Assembly (NCBI GenBank): GCA_903855985.1
Contig: CAIOAO010000106.1
Span: 1 to 62,854 of the forward strand
DNA from: an uncultured Opitutia bacterium
Lineage (GTDB): Bacteria; Verrucomicrobiota; Verrucomicrobiia; Opitutales; Opitutaceae
Length of the DNA stretch: 62,854 nucleotides
Direction: 5' to 3'
In this document: piece after piece, positions 16,879 to 25,320 of the stretch
Position numbering within the stretch: the first letter of the stretch is position 1
Layout of the letters: each line of letters opens with the position of its first letter
The notes under the pieces: model-generated
Seen by the model: the letters and a program-made list of their open reading frames with translations, nothing else
What the model was told of the DNA's origin: nothing
Databases searched by the model: none
Position numbers and translations under genes: made by a program

Positions 16879-18600
16879 TCAGGCGGGAGTTTCAGTGCTG
16901 GCGGTGGCCGGAGCGGCCGCGGCGGCGGCGGTGACCTCAGGCCAGAGGACGCGGGCGGAAAAATCGCCAAGGCGCTCGGCGGGCTGACGCTCGGTTTTCC
17001 AGCGGGTCAGGATGGGGCGCAGCTCGGCCTCGAGCTCGGTTTCCTTGATGACCTCCTTGAAGACGCGGTTGAGCCGGGTGCCGGCGGCATTGCCGCCGAG
17101 CCAGAGCTGGTAGCGCCCGGGGGCCTTCCCCACGAATGCGATCTCGGCCATGTACGGCCGGGCGCAGCCGTTGGGGCAGCCGGTGGAGCGGATGATGATT
17201 TCCTCGCCGCCGAGCCCAAGCTCGCCGCCGAGTTTCTCGATGCGGTCAATGAGGCCGGGCAACATGCGCTCGGACTCCGCGAGGGCGAGGCCGCAGGTGG
17301 GCAGGGCGGGGCAGGCCATCGCGGCGGCGTGCAGGATGGAAGCCTGCTGGTCGACTTTCACTCCGTGGCTCGCGAGCAGGGCGGTGACCGCGGCGCGCCC
17401 GGCGGGCGGGACGTTGGCGAGGATGATGTTCTGGTTGGCGGAGAGACGGAACTCGATCTGCGGAAATTTTTCCGCGGCCTGGCGCAGCGCGGTTTTCAGC
17501 GTGTGGCCGGGCACGTCCTTGATGCGGCCGGTCTCGACAAACAGCGTGAGGAAGAGGGTGCCGTCCACGGCCCGGTGCCAGCCATAGAGATCGCCCGTGG
17601 TGGTGAACTCGAACCGGCGGACGCCGGAGAGGACCGGCCCGGCGCGGCGGACGATCTCGTCGTAGAGCCAGGCGGTGCCGCGCTCCTCGACGACGTACTT
17701 GAGGCGGGCGTGCTTGCGGTTGGTGCGGTCGCCGAAGTCGCGGTGGATGGTGAGCACGGCCTTCGCGACCTCAACCAGGTGCGCGGGGGTGAAGAAACCG
17801 ATCACGTCGGCGAGCCGGGGGAAAGTCTGCACGTTGCCATGGCTGCGGCCCATGCCGCCGCCGACCGCGAGATTGTAGCCCACGACACGGTCATTCTCCA
17901 CCACGGCGATGAAACCGAGGTCGTTCGTGTAGACGTCCATGTCGTTCACCGGCGGAATGACGAACGAGACCTTGAATTTGCGCGGCAGGTAGGTCGGGCC
18001 GTAGAGCGGGTCGACGAACTCCTTATTGGCGGGTTCGGCGAGATTGAGCTGCACGTGGTCGATCCAGATCGAGTGATAGGCGGGGGTCTTCGGCGCGAGG
18101 GCCTCGACGACGCGCAGGCTGTCGGCGAAGACCTGTTCCCGGGCCTTGGTGTAGGCCGGGGTGGGCGAGGCGGTGATGTTGCGGTTCACGTCGCCGCAGG
18201 CGGCGAGGGTCGACAGGAGCGACTCGTTGATTTTTTTGACGAGGGTGCCGAGGCCGGACTTGAGGACGCCGTGGAACTGCAGGCTTTGGCGCGTGGTGAT
18301 GCGCAAGGTGTTGTTGCCGAAGTTCGTCGCGAGGTCATCGAAGGTGATCCATTGCGCCGGGGTCATGACTCCGCCCGGGATGCGGCCGCGGATCATCATC
18401 ATGTACTTTTTTCCGGTCTTGCGGAGGTCGCGGTCGTCCTGCTGGTAAATGCCGTGGAACTTGAGGAATTGCTCGTCGTCCTCGTGAAAACGGTCGGTCG
18501 TCGGGTCCAGCAGGGTCGGGGCAATACCGCCGCCGAGGGTCGGATCGCCCTGCTTGAGCAGCTCGTTCTTGGTGAGGGTCGGGGTGGCGGCTTCGGACAT
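16879..18600 (-). CDS. cysI: assimilatory sulfite reductase hemoprotein
   Basis: It reduces sulfite to sulfide by six electrons using siroheme and a 4Fe-4S cluster. The 573-aa protein has the two cluster/siroheme cysteine motifs ACPALPTCGLALAESER and STGCPNGCARPY. Siroheme-pocket arginines lie in LRITTRQSLQFHGV and the GGGMGRSHG segment. It ends with a short Ala-rich tail. It is first in the minus-strand operon, followed 37 bp later by cysH. No flavoprotein subunit (CysJ) is near, so electrons may come from ferredoxin or a distant CysJ. The divergent gene pair beyond it makes siroheme. Confidence 0.95.
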   Translation of the reverse strand: MSEAATPTLTKNELLKQGDPTLGGGIAPTLLDPTTDRFHEDDEQFLKFHGIYQQDDRDLRKTGKKYMMMIRGRIPGGVMTPAQWITFDDLATNFGNNTLRITTRQSLQFHGVLKSGLGTLVKKINESLLSTLAACGDVNRNITASPTPAYTKAREQVFADSLRVVEALAPKTPAYHSIWIDHVQLNLAEPANKEFVDPLYGPTYLPRKFKVSFVIPPVNDMDVYTNDLGFIAVVENDRVVGYNLAVGGGMGRSHGNVQTFPRLADVIGFFTPAHLVEVAKAVLTIHRDFGDRTNRKHARLKYVVEERGTAWLYDEIVRRAGPVLSGVRRFEFTTTGDLYGWHRAVDGTLFLTLFVETGRIKDVPGHTLKTALRQAAEKFPQIEFRLSANQNIILANVPPAGRAAVTALLASHGVKVDQQASILHAAAMACPALPTCGLALAESERMLPGLIDRIEKLGGELGLGGEEIIIRSTGCPNGCARPYMAEIAFVGKAPGRYQLWLGGNAAGTRLNRVFKEVIKETELEAELRPILTRWKTERQPAERLGDFSARVLWPEVTAAAAAAPATASTETPA

Positions 18601-18650
18601 GGGAAAGTTTATAGTTGATTAACTAAGTTAAGAACTCAAGTAATGATTCT
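18601..18650. promoter_or_regulatory. divergent control region cysI / SUMT with palindrome
   Basis: Only 50 bp separate the start codons of cysI and the SUMT gene. The stretch is strikingly AT-rich and contains the 13-bp palindrome TTAACTAAGTTAA (18619-18631), flanked by AGTTGATT and AAGAACTCAAG. It must carry both promoters and is a plausible operator for the nearby Rrf2/CymR-like regulator. The binding is inferred. Confidence 0.6.
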
Positions 18651-19460
18651 ATGCCGAGTAAAGACCTAATCACAGCCTATGACGAAGGTGCCGCGAGAGG
18701 GCGCGTCACGCTGGTCGGAGCGGGCCCAGGTGCGGTGGATTTGATCACCGTGCGCGGGCAGAAGGTGCTTTCTGCGGCAGATGTGGTTGTCTATGATGAT
18801 TTAGCAAATGCCGACTTGCTCGAGGTCTGCCCGGCGGCGATCGAGCGGATCTACGTGGGCAAGCGGGCGGGTCGCCATGGGGCGACGCAGGCAGAAATCG
18901 GGGCGATTTTGGTCCGCGAAGCGTCGAAAAACCTGCATGTGGTCCGGTTGAAAGGCGGGGATCCGCTGGTTTTTGGTCGCGGGGGCGAGGAAGAACAGGT
19001 CCTGGCGGATGCGGGTATAGCTTTTGAGATTGTTCCGGGTGTGACGGCGGCAGTGGCGGCGGGGGCGGTGACGGGAATCCCGTTGACGCATCGCCGGCAT
19101 GCCTCGGCGGTCGTGTTTGTGACCGGCCACGAGTGCAGCGGAAAACCCGGTGATGCCCTGGTGGACTGGCCCGCGCTGGCGCGGACCCGGGCGACGTTGT
19201 GCATTTACATGGGGGTGCGCCGGCTGGGTGAAATCGCGGCGGAATTAGTGGCGGGCGGATTGCCCGGGTCCACGCCCGTGGCGGTGGTGGCCAATGCAAC
19301 GATGCCGAACCAGTCGGTGCACATCGGTGAGTTGGAGTCGGCGGAAACACTCACGGCGGCGCTGCAAGGCCAGCCGGCCCTGATCATCGTCGGCGAAGTG
19401 GTCCGGCTTGCGGAAATCCTCGCGCAGGCCCGCTCGGCCTTGGTGGAATTGCCGGCATGA
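18651..19460 (+). CDS. cobA: uroporphyrinogen-III C-methyltransferase (SUMT)
   Basis: It methylates uroporphyrinogen III twice with SAM to give precorrin-2, the branch point to siroheme and cobalamin. The 269-aa protein shows the tetrapyrrole methylase motifs VTLVGAGPGAVDLIT, VVRLKGGDPLVFGRGGEE and VPGVTAAVAAGAVTGIPLTHR. It is a stand-alone SUMT, without the dehydrogenase/chelatase domain of CysG. The next gene overlaps it by 4 bases and is a CbiX-like chelatase, so together they cover methylation and metal insertion. Precorrin-2 dehydrogenase is not seen here. Placement opposite cysI points to siroheme supply. Confidence 0.94.
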   Translation: MPSKDLITAYDEGAARGRVTLVGAGPGAVDLITVRGQKVLSAADVVVYDDLANADLLEVCPAAIERIYVGKRAGRHGATQAEIGAILVREASKNLHVVRLKGGDPLVFGRGGEEEQVLADAGIAFEIVPGVTAAVAAGAVTGIPLTHRRHASAVVFVTGHECSGKPGDALVDWPALARTRATLCIYMGVRRLGEIAAELVAGGLPGSTPVAVVANATMPNQSVHIGELESAETLTAALQGQPALIIVGEVVRLAEILAQARSALVELPA

Positions 19461-20320
19461 GCAAAGCAACCGCGCGCCACAAAATGCCGCGTGAGCCAGA
19501 GTCTCCCTGCGTGCTGCTGGTGGACAACGGTTCGCTGCAACCGGCCGCGACCCGGCAGCTGCGCAAGATTGCGGCGGCACTGGGACGGCGCTGGGGCAAG
19601 AAAGTGACGCCGGTCTCGCTGCTGCACTCGGACCAGGTGCCGGCGAAAAAACTGGGCGGGCGGAAGGCGGAAATCCTGCGGGACGCGGTGGGGCAGCGCC
19701 TGCACCAGGGCGGGCGGGAGTTTGTGATCGTGCCGCTGTTTTTCGGCCGCAGCCGCGCGCTGACGCAGTTCATTCCCGAACTGATCACCCAATGGCGGAT
19801 ACAGGCGCCGAAGCTGAAGGTGCGTCTTGCCGCGCCACTGGCCATGGGCGGCGATGACCGCCTGGCGCGGATCCTGGAGACCCAGGTGCGGGCGAAACTC
19901 ACGCCGGGATTCTTGCGCGGCCAGCGTGCGCGGGTGGCGCTCGTGGACCACGGCAGCCCGGTGAAAACCGTGACGCAGGTCCGGAACCGGCTCGCGACCC
20001 AGCTGCGCCGCCGGCTCGGGCTGTCGGTGGCCGCCGTGGCGCCGTGCAGCATGGAGCGGCGTCCGGGGGCGGAATACGATTTTAACGAACCCCTGCTGGA
20101 AACCCTGTTGGCGACACCGCCGTGGAACACCGGTCCGGTCATCGTCGCGCAGCTTTTCCTGCTGCCGGGCCGGCACGCGGGCCCGGGGGGCGACATCGAG
20201 CGGATTTGCCGGCAGGCCCGGAAAAAAGCCCCGGGACTGCGCACGGTCCGGACCAAGCTGGTGGGGGAGGACCCCGCGCTGGAGGCGATTTTAACGGCGA
20301 GATTTCTCGCGACGAAGTAG
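19457..20320 (+). CDS. CbiX/SirB-like sirohydrochlorin chelatase, two-domain
   Basis: A 287-aa protein with two CbiX-type halves that should insert Fe (siroheme) or Co into sirohydrochlorin. In the N-terminal half the usual HGS active-site segment reads LVDNGSLQP (N24 instead of His) and the second His region reads LFFGRSRALTQ. In the C-terminal half both are present: ALVDHGSPVKT (H165) and LLPGRHAGPGGDI (H240). This suggests catalysis in the C-terminal half only. Translation is coupled to the SUMT gene by an ATGA overlap. Its TAG stop is the start of a GTAGGGCGG half-palindrome. Confidence 0.82.
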   Translation: MSKATARHKMPREPESPCVLLVDNGSLQPAATRQLRKIAAALGRRWGKKVTPVSLLHSDQVPAKKLGGRKAEILRDAVGQRLHQGGREFVIVPLFFGRSRALTQFIPELITQWRIQAPKLKVRLAAPLAMGGDDRLARILETQVRAKLTPGFLRGQRARVALVDHGSPVKTVTQVRNRLATQLRRRLGLSVAAVAPCSMERRPGAEYDFNEPLLETLLATPPWNTGPVIVAQLFLLPGRHAGPGGDIERICRQARKKAPGLRTVRTKLVGEDPALEAILTARFLATK

Positions 20321-20329
20321 GGCGGATCG
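20316..20329. repeat. GTAGGGCGGGTC palindrome, half copy
   Basis: The sequence AAGTAGGGCGGATC spans the stop codon of the CbiX-like gene and matches the left arm of the palindrome family at 3886 and 54456 with one change. No right arm follows. TTTTTAG comes next. Confidence 0.5.
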
Positions 20330-20348
20330 TTTTTAGTCGGCGGTGCCG

Positions 20349-22016
20349 ATGACCCCCGAGCAACTGGACGCCGAATTTCCGCTGGGCCCCGACTCGTTTC
20401 CGCAGCCCGGCGTGCCGGCGGGCCGACTGGAAAAATTCACCTGGTCCACGAGCCGGGTTTTTCCCGGCACAGTGCGCGATTGCTGGATCTACGTGCCGGC
20501 GCAGTACGACGCGGCGAAGCCGGCGTGTGTGCTGGTGGTGCAAGATGGCGAGGCGCACTGGCAGCCGGAGCGGCGGTGGCGAATCCCGACGATCCTCGAC
20601 AACCTCATCCACCAGCAGGCGATCCCGGTGACGATCGGGATCTTCATCAATCCCGGAGTCATTCCGGCGTCGGTCGCCGGCGCCGCCGCCCACATCAACC
20701 GCAGCTTTGAATACGACAGCCTGGGCGACCGGTACGCGCGCTTCCTGACGGAGGAGATTTTGCCGGAGGTCGGCCGCCGCTACCCGCTGGCACCGGATGG
20801 CAACAGCCGGGCAATCATGGGCGGGAGCAGTGGCGCAAAGTGCGCATTCAATGTTGCGTGGGAGCGGCCCGACGCGTTTGCGCGCGTGCTGAGCATCGTC
20901 GGGTCCTACACGCCGATGCGCGGGGCGGACACGCTGGCGCCGCTGATCCGGATCACCGAGCCGAAGCCGTTGCGGGTGTTCCTGGAAAGCGGCGCGCGGG
21001 ACTTCAAAATCTTCTGCGGTGACTGGTGGTCGGCCAACCAGGCGATGCTCGCGGCACTGGAATATGCGGGCTACGAGGTGAAGCACGCGTGGGCGAAGCA
21101 CGCCGGCCATGATGATTATCATGGCTCGATGATTTTCCCGGATGCACTGCGCTGGCTCTGGCGGGATTATCCGAAGCCGATCCAGGCCGGGGTGAATTCC
21201 CAGCAGGCGCTGGCACGGCTGACGGTGCCGGGTCAGCATTGGGAACTGGTGGCGGGCGAATACATGTCGGCGACGGCGCTGACGGCGGGTCCGGCGGGGG
21301 ACGTGTTCGTTTTCAGCGCTTACGAAAAATCTGTCTACCGGGTGGCGGACGACGGCGCGGCGGTGAAGTATGCGGAGGGATTCGACACGGTGCAGAGCCT
21401 CAGCTGCGGTGCCGGCGGGAAACTGTATGCCTGCCAGCCGGCGGCCCGGAATGTCCTGGCCTGCGACCAGAGCGGCCGGACCGAAACATGGCTGGCGGAC
21501 ATTGCTGCGCACAGCGTGGCGTTTGCGGCCAACGGCAGCGCGTACGTGACCGACCCGGTTAACCGCTGTGTCTGGCTGGTCACCACCACCGGTGAACGCC
21601 GGGTGGTGGCGAAGGATTTTGGCCAGCCGGCGGGCGTGGCGCTGTGGTCCGACGGGTCGCAGTTGATTGTAACCGACGAGCTCGGTTGGGTCGCGCACCT
21701 GTTCTCGATCTTGCCGGATGGCGGACTGGCGCATGGCGCGCCGTATTTTCCACTGCACCGGCCCGGCGACGAGACCACCGGCCCGACGGCCGGCGGGCTC
21801 GCGGTCAGCCGGCACGGCTGGGTCATCTTTGCGACGGAACTCGGGCTCAAAGTTTCCGACCGCAACGGCTTGATCGCCGGCATCCTCTACCCGAAGCGCG
21901 GCAAACGCGTGGACGGCGTGGCGCTGGGCGGCCCGGGACAGGACTGGCTCTATGCCACGGACGATCGCTGCGTGTACCGCCGCAAGATCAACAATCCGGA
22001 GAGCCTGTGGTGCTGA
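20349..22016 (+). CDS. esterase fused to SMP-30/gluconolactonase-like propeller
   Basis: A 555-aa two-domain protein. Residues about 20-285 form an alpha/beta-hydrolase of the enterochelin-esterase/esterase D type, with the nucleophile motif MGGSSGAKCAF, an acid region and a late His in HAGHDDYHG. Residues about 300-555 look like an SMP-30/gluconolactonase or NHL beta-propeller (LTAGPAGDVFVFSAYEKSVYRV, SVAFAANGSAYVTDPVNRCVWLV, GVALWSDGSQLIVTDE). It has no signal peptide. It begins 28 bp after the chelatase gene and may be in the same transcript, although sulfur metabolism gives no obvious role. A GTG six bases upstream is an alternative start. Its substrate is unknown. Confidence 0.8.
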   Translation: MTPEQLDAEFPLGPDSFPQPGVPAGRLEKFTWSTSRVFPGTVRDCWIYVPAQYDAAKPACVLVVQDGEAHWQPERRWRIPTILDNLIHQQAIPVTIGIFINPGVIPASVAGAAAHINRSFEYDSLGDRYARFLTEEILPEVGRRYPLAPDGNSRAIMGGSSGAKCAFNVAWERPDAFARVLSIVGSYTPMRGADTLAPLIRITEPKPLRVFLESGARDFKIFCGDWWSANQAMLAALEYAGYEVKHAWAKHAGHDDYHGSMIFPDALRWLWRDYPKPIQAGVNSQQALARLTVPGQHWELVAGEYMSATALTAGPAGDVFVFSAYEKSVYRVADDGAAVKYAEGFDTVQSLSCGAGGKLYACQPAARNVLACDQSGRTETWLADIAAHSVAFAANGSAYVTDPVNRCVWLVTTTGERRVVAKDFGQPAGVALWSDGSQLIVTDELGWVAHLFSILPDGGLAHGAPYFPLHRPGDETTGPTAGGLAVSRHGWVIFATELGLKVSDRNGLIAGILYPKRGKRVDGVALGGPGQDWLYATDDRCVYRRKINNPESLWC

Positions 22017-22022
22017 CCTGGA

Positions 22023-22973
22023 TCAGCAGATCCGCTGCCTGGGCTTGAGATAACCGTCGTCCCACGCGCTCATTTTGAGGGGGAACTTGCGCCAGTAATA
22101 TTTCAGGTCATCCGACTGCCAGTTGGCGTAGATTTCGTCCCACTTCAGCGTGCAGTGCGGGTTGAGCGAACTGTTGTCCACGACCTCGTCCATCGGCTGG
22201 TAGCGCACGTCCATGGAGAGGCGGACCTGATTCTTGAACTGGCAGCGCGCGGCCTTGTGGACCGTGTGGGCGGGGAAGGTGAGCACGTCGCCGGCCTCAT
22301 ACTCCGTCTCCAGCCACTCGGTCTCGGTCGGGCAGAGCGGCACGGCGAAGCCGCCGGCGCCGCGGGCGGGCTGGACCGGGAGGTAGCCCTGCGTGTGCGA
22401 GGCGCGCAGCAGCATCAGGCCGCCGAGCGGTTTCGGGCAGTCGCCGACGGGAAACCAGCAGGTCCAGGTCTGTGAGGTGCCCTGGATGTAGGGAAAATCC
22501 TGGTGCGGCGGTGTCGGCACCATGCAGGTGTGCGGCGTGACCAGCCGCGCGATGTGGCGGGGATGGACGAGCACCTCGCGGCCGAAGAGCTTCTGGTAAA
22601 TCTCCAGCAGGCGCGGGTGGTGCGGCAGGCGGTGGAAACGCTCGAGCTTCTGCACGTCGTGGTAGGCGTCGGCGGTGACGCCCACGTCCGTGCGGTGCAT
22701 TTCCTCCTCGGTGAGCCGGTTGATCGCGTCGTAGTCAATCAGGCCGCCGAGGGCATCCTGCCCGGGCTGGCGCCAGCCGTGCTTCTCGATGATCGCGAGC
22801 ATCTCCGCGCGCATGGCGAGCACCTCGTCCTTGGGCAGCCGCTGCTTGAAAAACAGGTAGCCATCCTCCGCCGCGCGCGCCTGCAGGGCGGCGGGATCGG
22901 CGAGCAGCGGCGTCGAGTCGACGAACTGGCTCTTGCTGATGGATTTCGGGGCGGTGGCGGGGGCGGAGGACAT
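22023..22973 (-). CDS. phytanoyl-CoA dioxygenase (PhyH) family protein
   Basis: A 316-aa Fe(II)/2-oxoglutarate oxygenase fold protein. The iron-binding HxD is in PPHQDFPYIQG and the distal His in LTFPAHTVHKAARC, followed by an Arg (QVRLSMDVRY) that would bind 2-oxoglutarate. EDGYLFFKQRLPKDEVLAMR is the usual N-terminal block. The family hydroxylates diverse small molecules and secondary metabolites, so substrate is open. It is convergent with the esterase-propeller gene, six bases apart. A 17-bp palindrome shared with one other locus lies about 95 bp upstream of the start. Confidence 0.85.
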   Translation of the reverse strand: MSSAPATAPKSISKSQFVDSTPLLADPAALQARAAEDGYLFFKQRLPKDEVLAMRAEMLAIIEKHGWRQPGQDALGGLIDYDAINRLTEEEMHRTDVGVTADAYHDVQKLERFHRLPHHPRLLEIYQKLFGREVLVHPRHIARLVTPHTCMVPTPPHQDFPYIQGTSQTWTCWFPVGDCPKPLGGLMLLRASHTQGYLPVQPARGAGGFAVPLCPTETEWLETEYEAGDVLTFPAHTVHKAARCQFKNQVRLSMDVRYQPMDEVVDNSSLNPHCTLKWDEIYANWQSDDLKYYWRKFPLKMSAWDDGYLKPRQRIC

Positions 22974-23064
22974 GGGAGAGCGGCCGAAACGTGCGCGATG
23001 CGGCCGGTTTTGTCCAGCCGCGGGGTCAAGGCGCTACCCCGGAGATCCCCCGGTCCAAAGCGGA

Positions 23065-23085
23065 GTGTAACCCAATAGGTTACAC
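23065..23085. promoter_or_regulatory. palindrome GTAACC-CAATA-GGTTAC, copy 1
   Basis: Eight-base arms GTGTAACC and GGTTACAC flank CAATA. The core GTAACCCAATAGGTTAC recurs exactly at 49195-49211, in a comparable position between divergent genes. It could be an operator or a small dispersed palindrome. Confidence 0.6.
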
Positions 23086-23203
23086 TGGACTTGGGCGAGC
23101 GGCGGAGGTGCGGGGATGGAGGAAGGTGCCCGAACCAAAGCCAGCCGGACTGACAGGGAAATTTTTCATGTGCAGAGTCCGGTCTCCGGCCTACGTTGGC
23201 GCC

Positions 23204-24025
23204 ATGGCCCCGCCGAATCCGGATGACGAAGAGATTCTGGAAATCATCGACCAGCGCCGCCCGCCGGCGAGCCCGGTGAAGTACATCGCGCTTAGCGTGG
23301 TCGCGATTGTCTTCCTCGTGACCGGCTACCTGTTCATCCGGCATTTCACGCCGGGGGAAATCATGAACGCCGCGACCTCACCGCTGGAGAAAAGCGCGGC
23401 GCTGACCGGGCGCTTCCTGGAGCACGTGGGGAATTTCCTGACGACCAGCCACGTCAGCACCTCCAGCGAGCTGGAGGTCGGCCGCGTGACGGCGATGGAC
23501 AAGCTCGGGCCGCTGATCGTGGCGAAGCAGGACCTGAACCTGAAGTTCACCAACGTGGACGAACACATCTTTGGCACCAGCACGGCGGAAGTGTCGGCCG
23601 TCGGCCGGGCCTTCTACTATGTGCCGCTGCTGGGCCCGCAGGGCACATGGAAGCTCGAGGCGGTGGAGAAAAACGGCCTGCGCGTCTGCGTGGTGCATGC
23701 CCCGCCCTTGCGCGTCCTCACCCCGGTCAATGTGGACACCCGCAGCCTGCAGATCCGGACCGACACGGGTGCGCTCCGCACGAACCGGCAGGAAATGACG
23801 GAGGCGGCCCTCGCCGACCTCACGCCCCGGCTGAACCACGAGGCGCTGGTCCACGAAATTTCCGTGCGCGGGGCGGCCCGCAAGACGATCGCGGCGTTCG
23901 TCAAAACCTGGCTCCAGGCGGACGGCAGCTGGGCCCCGGGCCGCCTCAATGCGATCCAGGTGCTTTTCCCGGGTGAAGACCCGGCCGACATGGACTTCGC
24001 GATTCCGGAATTCAACCACCGCTGA
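23204..24025 (+). CDS. membrane-anchored protein of unknown function
   Basis: A 273-aa protein with a short acidic cytoplasmic N-terminus, one membrane helix (YIALSVVAIVFLVTGYLFIRHF, about residues 29-50) and a large extracytoplasmic domain. The domain has beta-rich segments (ELEVGRVTAMDKLGPLIVAKQDLNLKF, TSTAEVSAVGRAFYYVPLLG) and a helical C-terminus. It is reminiscent of DUF4230-like proteins, but I am not confident. ATG 23204 is chosen because the upstream frame is unconserved and crosses the palindrome. The next gene overlaps its stop (TGATG), so the pair is probably coupled. Confidence 0.65.
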   Translation: MAPPNPDDEEILEIIDQRRPPASPVKYIALSVVAIVFLVTGYLFIRHFTPGEIMNAATSPLEKSAALTGRFLEHVGNFLTTSHVSTSSELEVGRVTAMDKLGPLIVAKQDLNLKFTNVDEHIFGTSTAEVSAVGRAFYYVPLLGPQGTWKLEAVEKNGLRVCVVHAPPLRVLTPVNVDTRSLQIRTDTGALRTNRQEMTEAALADLTPRLNHEALVHEISVRGAARKTIAAFVKTWLQADGSWAPGRLNAIQVLFPGEDPADMDFAIPEFNHR

Positions 24026-24366
24026 TGAAACGGACGATCATCATCCGGGACGCCGACGCATCCGCACCCTCCGCCGCCCCCGCGGTCCCGGGCGGGCCTC
24101 AGACGCGATCCCACAAAGCCCGCGCCGTGCTCACGGTGCTGTGTGCCCTGATCGCGGACGGGCTGCAGTGGGTCCTGCCGTTTCTCTGGCCCGTGTGGGA
24201 TGGCGCGATGGTCATCGCGATCCTTGTGCTTTGGGGCCGGCGCTGGGAAATCCTGCTCGCCGTCATTCCCGAGCTCATTCCCGGGGTGGAGCTGGCGCCG
24301 ACGTGGACGATCTTCGCCGGCTACCTCGTGCTGGGTCGCCGGAGCGGGAAGCCGTCGGCAAAATAA
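24025..24366 (+). CDS. small membrane protein, unknown function
   Basis: A 113-aa protein with an N-terminal polar stretch of about 30 residues. It has two or three hydrophobic segments (AVLTVLCALIADGLQWVLPFL, WDGAMVIAILVLWG, ILLAVIPELIPGVELAPTWTIFAGYLVLG). No family is recognised with confidence. It starts inside the stop codon of the preceding membrane protein, so they are likely produced together. Confidence 0.6.
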   Translation: MKRTIIIRDADASAPSAAPAVPGGPQTRSHKARAVLTVLCALIADGLQWVLPFLWPVWDGAMVIAILVLWGRRWEILLAVIPELIPGVELAPTWTIFAGYLVLGRRSGKPSAK

Positions 24367-24502
24367 GGCATTTATTTCCAGGATATTGCCCGGCTTTGAC
24401 GACAAAGGTTAGGGGCTGACCCCATCGTTGGTAATTTTGGGCATAATTCCACCGGGCTCCGCATTGACCGGGGCTGGGGTAGCCGGCTCACTCGGCGGCA
24501 CT

Positions 24503-25246
24503 ATGGAATGGCTTTCTGATCCCCAGATCTGGATTTCGCTGCTCACGCTGACCGCGCTCGAGATCGTCCTCGGCATCGACAACGTCATCTTCATCGCGAT
24601 TCTGGCAGGCAAATTGCCCCGCGCGCAGCAGGCCAAGGCGAGGCAACTCGGCCTGTCCCTGGCGCTGATTACGCGCATTGCGCTGCTCTGCAGTATTTCC
24701 TGGCTGATGGGACTCACGAAGGTGCTCTTCACCCTGCCGGTGCTGGACGCTGGGATTACGGGCAAGAGCCTCATCCTGCTGGTGGGCGGACTTTTCCTCA
24801 TCGGCAAGAGCGTGGTGGAGATCCACGAAAAGCTGGAGGGGGCCGACGGCCAGGGCACCGCTGGCCGCAAGCCGGCCTCATTCCACGCCGCCATAGTGCA
24901 GATCCTGATCCTCGACATCGTGTTCTCACTGGACTCGGTCATCACCGCGGTGGGGATGGCGAATCACCTGTGGGTCATGATTGTGGCGGTGGTCCTCGCG
25001 CTCGGCGTGATGCTGATGTTTGCGGAGAAGATCGGGGACTTCGTCAACCGCCACCCGACACTGAAGATGCTCGCGCTGAGTTTCCTGATCCTCATCGGCG
25101 TGACGCTGGTGGGCGAAGCACTCGGCCAGCACATCCCGAAAGGCTACATCTACTTCTCCATGGCCTTTGCCTGTCTGGTCGAAATGTTGAATCTCCGCCT
25201 GCGGGCGAAGAGCCAGCCGGTCGAGCTCCACCAACCCTATCGGTAG
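24503..25246 (+). CDS. TerC-family integral membrane protein
   Basis: A 247-aa polytopic protein of the TerC/Alx/YkoY type, linked in other bacteria to manganese export and metal homeostasis at the membrane. The two paired motifs are clear: LEIVLGIDNVIFIAILAGKLP in the first half and LDIVFSLDSVITAVGMA in the second, each placing acidic and Asn/Ser residues in a helix. About seven membrane helices are visible. ATG 24503 (MEWLSDPQIWI) fits the family start. The 136 bp upstream contain a small hairpin GGGGCTGACCCC region, but not the GGGGAGTA core of the yybP-ykoY riboswitch. Confidence 0.88.
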   Translation: MEWLSDPQIWISLLTLTALEIVLGIDNVIFIAILAGKLPRAQQAKARQLGLSLALITRIALLCSISWLMGLTKVLFTLPVLDAGITGKSLILLVGGLFLIGKSVVEIHEKLEGADGQGTAGRKPASFHAAIVQILILDIVFSLDSVITAVGMANHLWVMIVAVVLALGVMLMFAEKIGDFVNRHPTLKMLALSFLILIGVTLVGEALGQHIPKGYIYFSMAFACLVEMLNLRLRAKSQPVELHQPYR

Positions 25247-25262
25247 TTTGCCCGGCATGCCG

Positions 25263-25315
25263 GTGGCGCGCTCGCGCGCCACTTGCGGGAAAACCGAAAC
25301 GGCACCGTTTCCGGT
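25263..25315. terminator. paired hairpins between convergent genes
   Basis: First hairpin arms GTGGCGCG (25263-25270) and CGCGCCAC (25275-25282). Second hairpin arms ACCGAAACGG (25293-25302) and CCGTTTCCGGT (25305-25315) with one bulge. On the minus strand the second is followed by TTTTCCC, so it is a reasonable terminator for the DUF885 gene. The first may serve terC. Confidence 0.5.
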
Positions 25316-25320
25316 AAATC

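Noticed and set aside
24367-24502. yybP-ykoY manganese riboswitch upstream of the TerC-family gene
   Set aside because: The expected GGGGAGTA core is missing; only a small GGGGCTGACCCC hairpin is present.
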